DNA of 64,000 nt, from the NCBI RefSeq assembly GCF_001700965.1, contig NZ_CP016756.1, forward strand, positions 2,046,001 to 2,110,000, written 5' to 3'. The DNA comes from Stenotrophomonas nitritireducens. GTDB taxonomy: Bacteria > Pseudomonadota > Gammaproteobacteria > Xanthomonadales > Xanthomonadaceae. The position numbers were made by a program, and so were the translations under genes. The notes below the pieces were generated by a model. That model saw nothing but the letters and a program-made list of their open reading frames with translations. It searched no databases and had not been told where the DNA came from. Positions 33,544-41,868 of this stretch are shown here, in pieces. How positions within the stretch are numbered: position 1 is the stretch's first letter; every line of letters starts with the position of its first letter.

Positions 33544-35658
33544 ATGAAAGATGTTCTGTACCGGAGTGCTTTGACTGTTGCGATCATGACGGCCATCGGC
33601 AGCGGCGATGCCTACGCCCAGTCGTCCGAAAAAGAAGCCGTGCAGCTGGACCAGGTCAGCGTGACCGCCCAGCGACGCGAAGAACAGATCCAGAAAACAC
33701 CGCTCAGCATGAGCGTGATCAGCGGCCCGGCATTGGACCGCATGCAGATCAAGCGCGTGGATGACATCAAGTTCACCACCCCCAACATCATCATCGAGCA
33801 GAACACCGGCACCAGCTCTGGCGCCAAGATCATCATGCGCGGCGTCGGTGCCGACGAGTCGATGTTCACCAATGACCCGGCCGTGGCGCTGTACATCGAC
33901 GATGTCTATATCGCCCGCCAGAACGGCGCCATGCTCGACCTCTACGACGTGGACCGCATCGAAGTGTTGCGCGGCCCGCAAGGCACGCTGTATGGCCGCA
34001 ATGCCACCGGCGGCGCCATCCGCTACATCTCCAAGAAGCCGACCGGCGAGGACAAACTCAGCTTCGATGGCAGCATTGGCAACCTCGGCCGCCTGGATGG
34101 CCGCGCGATGTTCGCCACCCGCATCGGTGAAACCCTGGACGTGTCGGCAGCAGTATTGAGCCGCAACCGCGACGGCATCATGCATGACATCACCAACGAC
34201 CGTTGGGTCAACGACCAGAAGGTGCTGGCCGGGCGGCTGTCGTTTGCCAGCACTTGGGGCGAGTCGTCCTATGCCACGCTGAGCATCGACCGTCTGCGCG
34301 AACGCTCCACCCCGGCCTGGGGCACGCCGGTAGCGCTGGACAAGGCAACCGACACCGTAACGCCCAAGCTGGGCAGCTATTACAAGACCGAGACCGATAC
34401 GCGCGGCATCAACGACCTCGACCAGTTCGGCGTGGCCTTGACCAACGAAACCGACTTCGGCGCGTTCTCCTGGCGCAGCATCCTGCACTACCGCACGCTG
34501 GACCACCACTTCTACATGGACGTGGATGGCACCAACCAGATGCGTTACCACCTGGAGCAGGACCAGAAGCAGAACCAGAAGGGCTACGAAGCGCAGTTCA
34601 CCTCGCAGCTGGATGGCCCCTTCAGCTGGGTGGCTGGCGTGTTCGCCTTCTGGGAACACAACAACCAGCCAACCCGCAATGACATCTTCACCCGCGGCGG
34701 CACCAACTTCGTCGAGCAGGATACGTCAGCCTACGCGGCCTACGCGCAGGGCAACTACAAGTTCACCGACAAGCTGACCCTGACCCTGGGCGGCCGCTAC
34801 AGCTACGAAAACAAGGACTTCTCGGTACGCTCGGTGAAGGCCAACGGCGACCCGAACTACAGTAAGGCGCTTGAAAAGAGCTGGAACCGCCCGGACTGGA
34901 AAGTGCTGCTGTCCTATGACTTCAGCGACAACGTGATGGGCTATGCCAGCGTCACCACCGGCTTCAAGAGCGGTGGCTTCAACGGCCGTGGCACCACCTA
35001 TGCCACCGTCACTCCGGTGGATGCGGAAACGCTGCGAGCGTACGAGGTCGGCGTGAAGTCGACGCTGTGGGACAACCGGCTGCGCTTGAATGCGGACTAC
35101 TACCGTCTGGACTACGACGGCATCCAGCTCACCGCGGTGAACTCAGATGGCGTGTTCGTGATGACCAACGCCACCGGTGCGCTGATCCAGGGTTTCGAAG
35201 TTGAAGCGCAGGCGCAGCTGACCAGCAAGCTGCGCGTGGATGCCAGCATCGGCACCATCGACGGCGAGTACAAGGACTATGCGGCGGTCAACGCCGCCTA
35301 CTTCAACGGCCGTTCGATGAAGAGCTCGCCGGACATGCAGTGGACCCTGGCCGGCACCTACGTGCAGCCGGTCGGCGATGCCGACCTGGTGTTCAGCGCG
35401 CAGGCCCGCCACACCGATGAGTACTACCAGAACCAGGACACCTCTCGGCTGATCATGACCCGCGCCAATACCGAGTACAACGCGCGCATCTCCTACGAGC
35501 CGCGTGATGCCAACTGGTCGGTGGCGGCCTGGGGCAAGAACCTGAGCAACGAGTTCTCCTCCACCGGTGGCTTCGATATCGCCGGCCTGGGCATCGGCGT
35601 GATCTACCCGAACGTGCCGCGCACCTACGGCGTCGAGTTCAAGTACCGCTTCTGGTAA
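33544..35658 (+). CDS. TonB-dependent outer-membrane receptor
   Basis: The 704-residue protein has a signal peptide (to about residue 25, ending AYAQ) and a TonB-box-like [11 protein letters not shown]. The plug domain shows the [14 protein letters not shown] pattern, [11 protein letters not shown], and [25 protein letters not shown] in outline. A long beta barrel ends GVEFKYRFW, with the terminal aromatic needed for assembly. It would import the cluster substrate, or a chelate, across the outer membrane. The start is the ATG after GAGG. It has two kinds of palindrome in its promoter, which suggests tight substrate control. Confidence 0.95.
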   Translation: MKDVLYRSALTVAIMTAIGSGDAYAQSSEKEAVQLDQVSVTAQRREEQIQKTPLSMSVISGPALDRMQIKRVDDIKFTTPNIIIEQNTGTSSGAKIIMRGVGADESMFTNDPAVALYIDDVYIARQNGAMLDLYDVDRIEVLRGPQGTLYGRNATGGAIRYISKKPTGEDKLSFDGSIGNLGRLDGRAMFATRIGETLDVSAAVLSRNRDGIMHDITNDRWVNDQKVLAGRLSFASTWGESSYATLSIDRLRERSTPAWGTPVALDKATDTVTPKLGSYYKTETDTRGINDLDQFGVALTNETDFGAFSWRSILHYRTLDHHFYMDVDGTNQMRYHLEQDQKQNQKGYEAQFTSQLDGPFSWVAGVFAFWEHNNQPTRNDIFTRGGTNFVEQDTSAYAAYAQGNYKFTDKLTLTLGGRYSYENKDFSVRSVKANGDPNYSKALEKSWNRPDWKVLLSYDFSDNVMGYASVTTGFKSGGFNGRGTTYATVTPVDAETLRAYEVGVKSTLWDNRLRLNADYYRLDYDGIQLTAVNSDGVFVMTNATGALIQGFEVEAQAQLTSKLRVDASIGTIDGEYKDYAAVNAAYFNGRSMKSSPDMQWTLAGTYVQPVGDADLVFSAQARHTDEYYQNQDTSRLIMTRANTEYNARISYEPRDANWSVAAWGKNLSNEFSSTGGFDIAGLGIGVIYPNVPRTYGVEFKYRFW

Positions 35659-35680
35659 GCCCGAGCCGTTTGCTGCACCC

Positions 35681-35706
35681 ATCGCTCCCAACCGGGAGCG
35701 ATGTCT
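35681..35706 (+). terminator. Intrinsic terminator or attenuator after the receptor gene
   Basis: Stem ATCGCTCCC / GGGAGCGAT with a four-base loop (35681-35702), followed by GTCTTTT. It lies between the receptor and the membrane-protein gene and may reduce transcription of the latter. Confidence 0.7.
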
Positions 35707-35719
35707 TTTGGAGAACACG

Positions 35720-36382
35720 ATGGATTACCAATTGCTGTTGTTGTTGCACCTGTTGATCGGCGGCTACTGGCTGGGCGGTGACCTAGGCGTGTTCTACATC
35801 GCCGGCAAGATCGCCGATCCGGCGCAACCGTTGCCGGTGCGCCTGTTTTCGGCCAAGGCGATGATGCTGCTGGACATGATTCCGCGTACCTGTCTGATCA
35901 TGGCGCTGGGCACCGGCCTCACCATCGCCAGCAAGGCCGGCCTGCTGCCGCTCGAAGGTTGGCTGTGGCTGGTATGGCTGGGCACCCTGGCCTGGTTGGG
36001 TTTGGCCTGGGCAGCCTTCATCAAGGAACACTCCGCAGCAGGACTGCACATCGCCCGCGTCGATTTCTATCTGCGCCTGCTGGTGCTGGTGGGCTGTGTC
36101 GCGGCCGGCATTGATGCCTTGAGCGATGGCGGCTTCATCGCACAGAGCCGCTGGCTGGGCGCCAAGCTGATCCTGTTCGCCGGCATCATCAGCATGGGCC
36201 TGCTGGTACGCATCCAGCTGCGTCCATTCGGCCCGCTGTTCGGCAAGGTGGTCACCGGTACCGCCAGCGATGCCGACCAGCAATCACTCAAGCAACTGGT
36301 GGCACGGGTGAAGATCCCGGTGCTGTGCATCTGGATGATCATCCTGGCCATCATGGTATTGGGCAAGCTCAAGCCGTTCTGA
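35720..36382 (+). CDS. Six-helix membrane protein of a cluster-specific family, copy 3
   Basis: The 220-residue third paralogue starts [21 protein letters not shown], carrying H-x6-W-L-G-x-D. LDMIPR gives D-x3-R, WLGAK precedes helix 5, and the end is GKLKPF. GGAG lies before the ATG; an earlier in-frame start adds four residues. Unlike copies 1 and 2 it is not next to a flavoprotein but directly follows the TonB receptor, so it may serve a different dehydrogenase or an inner-membrane step linked to uptake. Confidence 0.82.
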   Translation: MDYQLLLLLHLLIGGYWLGGDLGVFYIAGKIADPAQPLPVRLFSAKAMMLLDMIPRTCLIMALGTGLTIASKAGLLPLEGWLWLVWLGTLAWLGLAWAAFIKEHSAAGLHIARVDFYLRLLVLVGCVAAGIDALSDGGFIAQSRWLGAKLILFAGIISMGLLVRIQLRPFGPLFGKVVTGTASDADQQSLKQLVARVKIPVLCIWMIILAIMVLGKLKPF

Positions 36383-36400
36383 GTTGTGCTGCATGCTGTG

Positions 36401-36436
36401 AACAGCAAAGGCCCGCGTAAGCGGGCCTTTGTTGTT
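36401..36436 (+). terminator. Intrinsic terminator
   Basis: An 11-bp stem CAAAGGCCCGC / GCGGGCCTTTG with loop GTAA, extended by AACAG/TTGTT, ends in a T-rich stretch 19 bp after the membrane-protein stop. Confidence 0.88.
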
Positions 36437-36465
36437 GTGCAGCCCCTCACGATGCCATGGCCGTC

Positions 36466-36706
36466 GTAGGAGCGGCGTAAGCCGCGAAGCCCGCACATCA
36501 TCAGATTGCACAACTGTCCGCGACTTCAACAATGTCGGCTTCGCGGCTGACGCCGCTCCTACAGGAAACTCGCGGTCCGCGCCTGCGCTGACACTTGCTT
36601 TTTTTCTTTGTGGGAGCGGCGTCAGCCGCGAAGCAAGCGCATCATCAGATGGCACAACTGCCAATGACTTCAGCAATGTCAGCTTCGCGGCTTACGCCGC
36701 TCCTAC
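36466..36706. repeat. Duplicated composite REP (two inverted pairs)
   Basis: Stem units of the form GTAGGAGCGGCGTAAGCCGC occur at 36466-36490 and 36610-36634, with inverted mates at 36538-36562 and 36682-36706. The spacers inside both pairs are also alike (CATCATCAGAT...CAACTG...CTTCA), so the whole composite is duplicated. A third diverged copy is at about 50322-50420. The gap 36383-36736 contains nothing else besides the terminator. Confidence 0.88.
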
Positions 36707-36736
36707 AACAAGCGCGGCGCTGCAGCTACCATTCAC

Positions 36737-38029
36737 TCAAACCAGCCCGCGCACCACCGAAGAATCCTGCCCAGGCACCTGCGTACCTTCGCCCTCGCCT
36801 GCCGCCGCCGCATGTGCCAGGCGCCGCTCATCGCGTACGAAGAACGAGGCCAGCAGACCGATCGCCACCAGCACCGCAATCACCGTAAACGCAACGTGGT
36901 AGTTGCCGAAGTGATCGAACATCACCGCGGTCAGCCAGATCCCCAGGCCGGCCGAGGTGGCATCCATCAAGGAGATGGTGCCGAGGATCTTGCCGGCGGC
37001 GCTGAGCCCGAATGCCTCGACGATCTGCAGCTGCAGGATCGCGTACAGACCGCCCCAGCCCAGCCCCATCACGATCAAGCCGGTCCACAGCAGGTCGCGG
37101 TGCTGCAGGGCGATGATCACCGCGCCCACCGCCATCAAGGCCACGTTGCAGACGAACACCTTCTTGGCCGTGGTCACGTCGGCCAGGAAGCCGAACAGGA
37201 ACTTGCCGACCATGCCCAACCCAAACAGCAGGAACATGCCGTTGCCCGCCTGCTCACCACTGAAACCCAGGTCCTTCATGTTGAGGATCAGGTGCGAGGA
37301 CAGCGACATGATTCCCCAGAACGTGGTCACCGCCACTACCGCCAATGCCCAGAAGGTGCGGGTGCGCAGGGCCTGACCATAACTGAGGTCGGGCAGGCTG
37401 CTGCTGCAACCGGGCGCGCCGGCGCTGCTGGTCTGGCCCTCGCCCCAGCGGCGCAGCCCCTTGCCATCGGGCGAGCGCACCAGCGCCAGGCACAGCACGA
37501 ACAGCGCTACCGGTATCACCGCCATCAGCAGGAAGCTGCCGCGCCAACCGTGTTCGGGCAACAGCGCGATGATGATCTTGGGTACCAGCATGCCGCCCAG
37601 GCTGCTGCCGACCAGGGCGATGCCCAGCGCGGTGCCACGGCGGGTCTGGAACCACTGCGAGACCATGATCACCGCCACGCTCAGGCCGCTGCTGACCACC
37701 ACCGCGGCGAAACCAACATGGATCAGATAGACGTGGGCGATGGAATGCACCTGCGAGTAGGCCGCATACAGCACCGCCAGCAGCAGGCTGCCGAACAAGG
37801 CCAGGCTGCGCACGCCGATGCGGTCGATCAGCGCGCCGACAAAGGGCGACATCAGTGCCGCCAGCAGCAGGTTGAACATGTCGCGGAACTTGAGCTGGCC
37901 ACGGCTCCAGCCGAATTCATCCAGCAGTGACGGGTCGAAGGCGGTTATCCCGGTCATGGTCATGCCATTGGAGATCGCCAGCATCAGCATGGCCACGATG
38001 CAGATCAGCCACGGGTAGAAACGTTTCAT
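36737..38029 (-). CDS. MFS transporter, copy 2
   Basis: The 430-residue paralogue of the transporter at 12617-13855 has about twelve helices, GALIDRIGVRSL after helix 2, GFLADVTTAKK in the second half, and a hydrophilic C-terminal tail. The start is the ATG after AGGTG; an open frame of 21 codons precedes it. It is transcribed away from the second GntR gene with an operator between them. Two related permeases in one regulon suggest two related substrates, or import and export. Confidence 0.92.
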   Translation of the reverse strand: MKRFYPWLICIVAMLMLAISNGMTMTGITAFDPSLLDEFGWSRGQLKFRDMFNLLLAALMSPFVGALIDRIGVRSLALFGSLLLAVLYAAYSQVHSIAHVYLIHVGFAAVVVSSGLSVAVIMVSQWFQTRRGTALGIALVGSSLGGMLVPKIIIALLPEHGWRGSFLLMAVIPVALFVLCLALVRSPDGKGLRRWGEGQTSSAGAPGCSSSLPDLSYGQALRTRTFWALAVVAVTTFWGIMSLSSHLILNMKDLGFSGEQAGNGMFLLFGLGMVGKFLFGFLADVTTAKKVFVCNVALMAVGAVIIALQHRDLLWTGLIVMGLGWGGLYAILQLQIVEAFGLSAAGKILGTISLMDATSAGLGIWLTAVMFDHFGNYHVAFTVIAVLVAIGLLASFFVRDERRLAHAAAAGEGEGTQVPGQDSSVVRGLV

Positions 38030-38081
38030 CGGCACACCTGTTACGGGAGGGGTGAACGGGGAACGCATGCCACTACAACAA

Positions 38082-38091
38082 TGTCCGGACA
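38082..38091. promoter_or_regulatory. Operator palindrome 5
   Basis: TGTCCGGACA followed by AAG lies 52 bp before the MFS start and about 115 bp before the divergent GntR gene. It is the weakest copy of the set: ten perfect bases, then mismatches. Confidence 0.7.
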
Positions 38092-38156
38092 AAGAATGGC
38101 ACAGTCCGGCCGCCGGATGTAGCCCGAACCGCGGATTGCGGCATCGGTCAAATATA

Positions 38157-38173
38157 GTTATATAGATATATCA
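38157..38173. promoter_or_regulatory. TA-rich palindrome, site 4
   Basis: GTTATATAGATATATCA contains halves GTTATAT and ATATATC around AG. Fifteen bases are the exact reverse complement of site 3. It lies 33 bp before the GTG of the second GntR gene and is followed by TTAAG, as at site 1. Confidence 0.65.
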
Positions 38174-38206
38174 TTAAGATTATTCTGAGCTGCCAGGCCT
38201 GCTGCC

Positions 38207-39004
38207 GTGGACCCGTTCACCACCCAATCCCTGGAGGGCGTCCTCCGCCGCGACGTGCACGCGCCGCTCTATCACCAGCTGCAGTGCTTCCTGCGCGGGC
38301 TGATCGAGCGCGGCGAGATCGGCGATGGCGAGCAGTTGCCACGCGAGGAAGAGCTGGCCCGGCGCCTGCGCATCTCGCGGGTGACGGTGCGCCAGGCCCT
38401 GCAGCTGCTGGCCGATGATGGCCTGCTGGTACGCCAGCGCGGCCGTGGCACCCGCGTGGTCGGCGGCAAGGTCCGCACCTCGACCATCCCCATGCCGCTG
38501 AAGACGCCGCTCGGCGAGCTGCTACACACGCTGGACACGCTGGCAGGCAACACCCAAGTGCGGCTGCTCGGCTGGGAACGCATCGTGCCGCCCGAGCCCA
38601 TCCGCGAACTGTTTGGCAGCGCGGCCGATGAGCCACTGGTGCGCTGCGTGCGCGTGCGCAGCCGCCATGGTCATCCTTTCGGCTACTACGGCAGCTGGAC
38701 CCGCACCGTGCATCCGGATTTCAACGCCGAAAACCTGGCCTATGGCTCGCGCATCGACCTGTTCCGCCGCTGCGGCATCGAAGTGGTCAAGGTGCAGCAG
38801 ACCGTGTCCGCCAAGCGGGTGGGCGCGCTGTCGGCCATGCACCTGCAGATGTCGACCGGCCAGGCGGTGATGACGCTTGACCGCCGTTCCTACGATGCCA
38901 ACCAGCAGTTGCAGGATCTGCTGGAAATCCAATACCGCCCGGACCAGCTGCGCTACCAGATGCGCCTGGACTACGAAGCCAACAACCCGGAGACGTCTGC
39001 TTGA
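38207..39004 (+). CDS. GntR-family transcriptional regulator, HutC type, copy 2
   Basis: The 265-residue protein opens with GTG and has the same plan as the regulator at 29593-30381: a winged helix at about residues 18-85 (recognition helix in RISRVTVRQALQLLADDGL, wing RGRGTRVVG) and a UTRA domain (HPFGYYGSWTRTVHPDF, ending LLEIQYRPDQLRYQM). The two are similar over their whole length. Its stop overlaps the start of the LeuC-like gene, so it is in one operon with the hydratase, and probably controls it and itself. Confidence 0.95.
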   Translation: MDPFTTQSLEGVLRRDVHAPLYHQLQCFLRGLIERGEIGDGEQLPREEELARRLRISRVTVRQALQLLADDGLLVRQRGRGTRVVGGKVRTSTIPMPLKTPLGELLHTLDTLAGNTQVRLLGWERIVPPEPIRELFGSAADEPLVRCVRVRSRHGHPFGYYGSWTRTVHPDFNAENLAYGSRIDLFRRCGIEVVKVQQTVSAKRVGALSAMHLQMSTGQAVMTLDRRSYDANQQLQDLLEIQYRPDQLRYQMRLDYEANNPETSA

Positions 39005-40284
39005 GTGCGACCGTGAGTGCAACGCTTGCCGAAAAAATCCTCGCCCGTGCCTGCGGGCGTGAGGCCGTGCGCGCCGGTGAAATTCTCACCGCCAGGCTCG
39101 ACCTGTTGATGATGCACGACTCCGGCGGCCCCCGCCGGGTGGCCTCGCGCCTGGAAAAACTCGGTGCCAAGGTGTGGGACCCGAACAAGGTGGTGGTGGT
39201 CTCCGATCACTTCGTACCCGCCGTGGACATGGAAAGCGCCGACATCCTCGCGCTCACCCGCAAGTGGGCGCAGGCCCAGGGCGTCACCCATTACGACATG
39301 CTCGGCATCTGCCATGTGGTACTGCAGGAACACGGCCATGTGCAGCCGGGCATGTTCTGCGTGGGTGGTGATTCGCACTCGCCCAGCGGCGGCGCCTTCG
39401 GTGCCTTCATGGTCGGCATGGGCGCCACCGACATCACCGGCGCGCTGGTCACCGGCGAAGTCTGGCTGCGTGTGCCGCAGACCACCCGCGTGCAGCTGGA
39501 CGGCGTGCTCGGCGCCGGTGTCAGCGCCAAGGACGTGATGCTGATGCTGTGCGGCCAGTACGGCATGGGCAACGAAGGCCAGGTGTTCGAGTACGGCGGC
39601 AGCGCGGTGCAGGCGATGCCGATGCATGAGCGTCTGACCCTGTGCAACATGGCTGCCGAACTGGGCGCGGAAACCGGCATCGTCGAACCCGATGCGACCA
39701 CGCTTGCGGCACTGGAACAGGCCGGCAAGCCCTTCCACGGTGACCTGGCGCAATGGTGCAGCGACGCCGACGCCAACTACCTGCATCACTACCGCTACGA
39801 CGCCGCGCAGATCGCGCCGCACGTGGCCGCACCGCACAGCCCGGCCAATAGCCGGCCGGTGGGTGAGCACGGCAACGTGCATATCGACCAGGCCTATATC
39901 GGCGCCTGCACCGGTGCCAAGCTCACCGACCTGCGCATGGCGGCTGAGGTGTTGAAAGGCCGCAAGATCGCCAAGGGTATGCGCCTGTTGATTGCCCCGG
40001 CCTCGGTGGCGATGACCGCACAGGCGGCTGCCGAAGGCACCCTGGCCACGCTGACCGCAGCCGGTGCCATCCTGCTGCCGTCCGGCTGTGGCGCCTGCGC
40101 CGGCATGGGCGCGGGCATGCTCAGCAGCGGCGAAGTGTGCATGTCCACCACCGCGCGCAACTTCAAGGGCCGCATGGGCTCGGCCGAAGCGCAGGTCTAT
40201 CTGGGCTCGCCGTACAGCGTTGCAGCGGCGGCGGTGAAGGGCGAAATCTGTGATCCGCGCGAACTGCTGGGAGAAAGCGCATGA
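39001..40284 (+). CDS. Aconitase-superfamily hydratase, large subunit (LeuC-like)
   Basis: The 427-residue protein has the aconitase-family core: CVGGDSHSPSGGAFGAFMVGMG and three cysteines for a 4Fe-4S cluster, Cys303 (YIGACTGAKLTD), Cys363 and Cys366 (LPSGCGACAGMG). The first possible start is a TTG overlapping the regulator stop; a GTG at 39013 is an alternative. Isomerases of this type dehydrate and rehydrate malate-like hydroxyacids. It is probably not leucine biosynthesis, since leuA and leuB are absent and a GntR regulator is in the operon. A role as hydratase of a substituted maleate or methyl-(homo)aconitate would suit the PrpB-like lyase in the cluster. Confidence 0.9.
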   Translation: MSATVSATLAEKILARACGREAVRAGEILTARLDLLMMHDSGGPRRVASRLEKLGAKVWDPNKVVVVSDHFVPAVDMESADILALTRKWAQAQGVTHYDMLGICHVVLQEHGHVQPGMFCVGGDSHSPSGGAFGAFMVGMGATDITGALVTGEVWLRVPQTTRVQLDGVLGAGVSAKDVMLMLCGQYGMGNEGQVFEYGGSAVQAMPMHERLTLCNMAAELGAETGIVEPDATTLAALEQAGKPFHGDLAQWCSDADANYLHHYRYDAAQIAPHVAAPHSPANSRPVGEHGNVHIDQAYIGACTGAKLTDLRMAAEVLKGRKIAKGMRLLIAPASVAMTAQAAAEGTLATLTAAGAILLPSGCGACAGMGAGMLSSGEVCMSTTARNFKGRMGSAEAQVYLGSPYSVAAAAVKGEICDPRELLGESA

Positions 40285-40778
40285 ATGTCCGTGGCAAGGC
40301 CTTCGTCTTCGGCGACCGCATCGACACCGATGTGCTGGCGCCCGGCCCCTACATGCGCGAACCGATGCGCGTGCTTGCCAGCCACTGCCTGGAAGCGGTG
40401 GATCCGGCATTCGCCAGTGAAGTGAAGCGCGGCGACATCGTGGTCGGCGGCGAGTCCTTCGGCATTGGTTCCTCGCGCGAGCAGGCGGTGCAGGCACTGG
40501 CCGAACTGGGCGTGGGCGCCATCATCGCCAAATCCTTCGCGCGCATTTTCTATCGCAATGCGCTGAACCTTGGCGTGCCGGCGCTGGTGTGTGCGAACCT
40601 TGAGGCATCGCGCGGCGATGAACTGGAAGTACGCCCGGTGGAAGGACGCATCATCAATCACACCACCGGCCGCGAATTCGACTGCGAGAAAATCCCCACC
40701 GAGCTGATGGAAATCGTCGCCGGCGGCGGCCTGATGCCCTGGCTTGAGCGCAAACTGGCCACGGAGCGCCGCACATGA
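40281..40778 (+). CDS. Aconitase-superfamily hydratase, small subunit (LeuD-like)
   Basis: The 165-residue swivel domain has FGDRIDTDVLAPG near the start and the substrate-binding loop ESFGIGSSREQAVQAL (family consensus N-F-G-C-G-S-S-R-E). It overlaps the large-subunit stop by ATGA. At about 165 residues it is the short form found in archaeal and catabolic hydratases rather than the 200-residue leucine enzyme. It supplies half of the active site and the specificity loop. Confidence 0.9.
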   Translation: MNVRGKAFVFGDRIDTDVLAPGPYMREPMRVLASHCLEAVDPAFASEVKRGDIVVGGESFGIGSSREQAVQALAELGVGAIIAKSFARIFYRNALNLGVPALVCANLEASRGDELEVRPVEGRIINHTTGREFDCEKIPTELMEIVAGGGLMPWLERKLATERRT

Positions 40779-41617
40779 AGCAAGGCATCATCCACGCCAC
40801 CTTGATCGCACCGGACCTGCAGCAGGTCTGCGACGCCTATGCCGCGCAGCTGGGGCTGTTCGTGCAGCAACAAGGCACGCTGAGCGGCGAGGATGCCGCC
40901 GCGCTGGATCTGCACGATCTGGCAGGCGCGCCGTTGGCGTGGTTGGCCAACAGCGCGGGCGAGCCGGTGTTGCGGGTAATCGAGGACCCCGCTGCGGTTC
41001 TCGGTGAACCGATGTACCGCCACGGCTGGCTGTCACTGGAAGTGCTGGTCGGTGACATCGATACGCTGGCCGCCAGTTTGCAGCCGCCCTTCAAAGTGCT
41101 GGGCGCCGCCGCCAACCTGGAACTGAGCGATGCCATCCGTGCCGCGCAGGTGCTGGGCCCGTGCGGCGAGCTGCTCTACCTCACCCAGATCAAGGCACAG
41201 GTGCCGCCATTCGATCTGCCGGTGACAGATGCCAGGGTGGCCTCCACCTTCATCGGGGTGATGACCACGCCGGATCGCGATGCCTCGCAACGCGCCTGGT
41301 CGGCTTTGCTGGGCGCGAAAGGCTGGGCCTTCGACACCAAGATCACCGTACTCAACCGCGCCTATGGCATGCCACTGGAAGGCCGCTTCCCGGTCGCCGT
41401 GGTGCCGATGCCGGGGCAATGCATGGTCGAAATCGATCAGGTGGAATTGCCTCCTGCAGCCAAGGTCCGTCATGCCGGTCAGTACAGTCTTGCGATGCGT
41501 TTGCCGGCGGTGGAGGACAGCGTGCTGCGTGAGGCCGGTTGGCAGCTATGCGCTGTCGGTGAGTGCCGCAGCCTGCGTGGGCCGGCTGGGGAGCATGTGG
41601 AGTTGCTTGCTGGGTGA
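40775..41617 (+). CDS. Two-domain VOC-like protein, copy 2
   Basis: The 280-residue protein overlaps the LeuD-like stop by ATGA. It begins IIHATLIAPDLQQVCDAYAAQLGLFV, a VOC-type start, and a second, weaker unit begins about residue 150 (VASTFIGVMTTPDRDASQRAWSALLG). Several metal-ligand positions are unclear, so it may bind rather than transform substrate. Last gene of the GntR-LeuC-LeuD operon, and the right-hand edge of the supercluster. Confidence 0.78.
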   Translation: MKQGIIHATLIAPDLQQVCDAYAAQLGLFVQQQGTLSGEDAAALDLHDLAGAPLAWLANSAGEPVLRVIEDPAAVLGEPMYRHGWLSLEVLVGDIDTLAASLQPPFKVLGAAANLELSDAIRAAQVLGPCGELLYLTQIKAQVPPFDLPVTDARVASTFIGVMTTPDRDASQRAWSALLGAKGWAFDTKITVLNRAYGMPLEGRFPVAVVPMPGQCMVEIDQVELPPAAKVRHAGQYSLAMRLPAVEDSVLREAGWQLCAVGECRSLRGPAGEHVELLAG

Positions 41618-41648
41618 GTTTGGGGTTGAAGCGTAAAGCTTTAAAAGC

Positions 41649-41778
41649 ACCCCTCCCCAACCCTCCCCTGCGCTCTGCGCAAGGGAAGGGGTAACGGCGG
41701 TACCCGTTGACCTGACACGGCGCAGCAATCAGCCCCCTCCCTTGCGCAGAGCGCAGGGGAGGGTTGGGGAGGGGTGCC
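41649..41778. repeat. Inverted pair of C-rich palindromic repeats
   Basis: Copies starting CACCCCTCCCCAACCCTCCC (41649) and the inverse ending GGTTGGGGAGGGGT (41778) flank about 35 bases. This pair marks the end of the supercluster, as similar elements at 4047-4823 mark its start. The gap 41618-41868 contains no gene. Confidence 0.8.
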
Positions 41779-41868
41779 TTCCGCATCAACCCCATGACCT
41801 TTGCCATGTGTAACCACCGCTACACAGGCATAGCGTCAGCGTTTGCCCCGAACGCGTGAGGTCGAGCA

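Noticed and set aside
38971..40497. A 508-codon minus-strand frame opposite the LeuC/LeuD-like genes
   Set aside because: The plus strand shows cluster cysteines and start-stop coupling; the antisense frame is a composition artefact.
39001..40778. Reading the LeuC/LeuD-like pair as leucine biosynthesis
   Set aside because: No leuA or leuB nearby, a GntR regulator and a VOC gene in the same operon, and a short small subunit of 165 residues.
22133..41617. Calling the VOC proteins extradiol ring-cleavage dioxygenases
   Set aside because: The H-H-E metal ligands are not evident in any of the three, so only the fold can be named.
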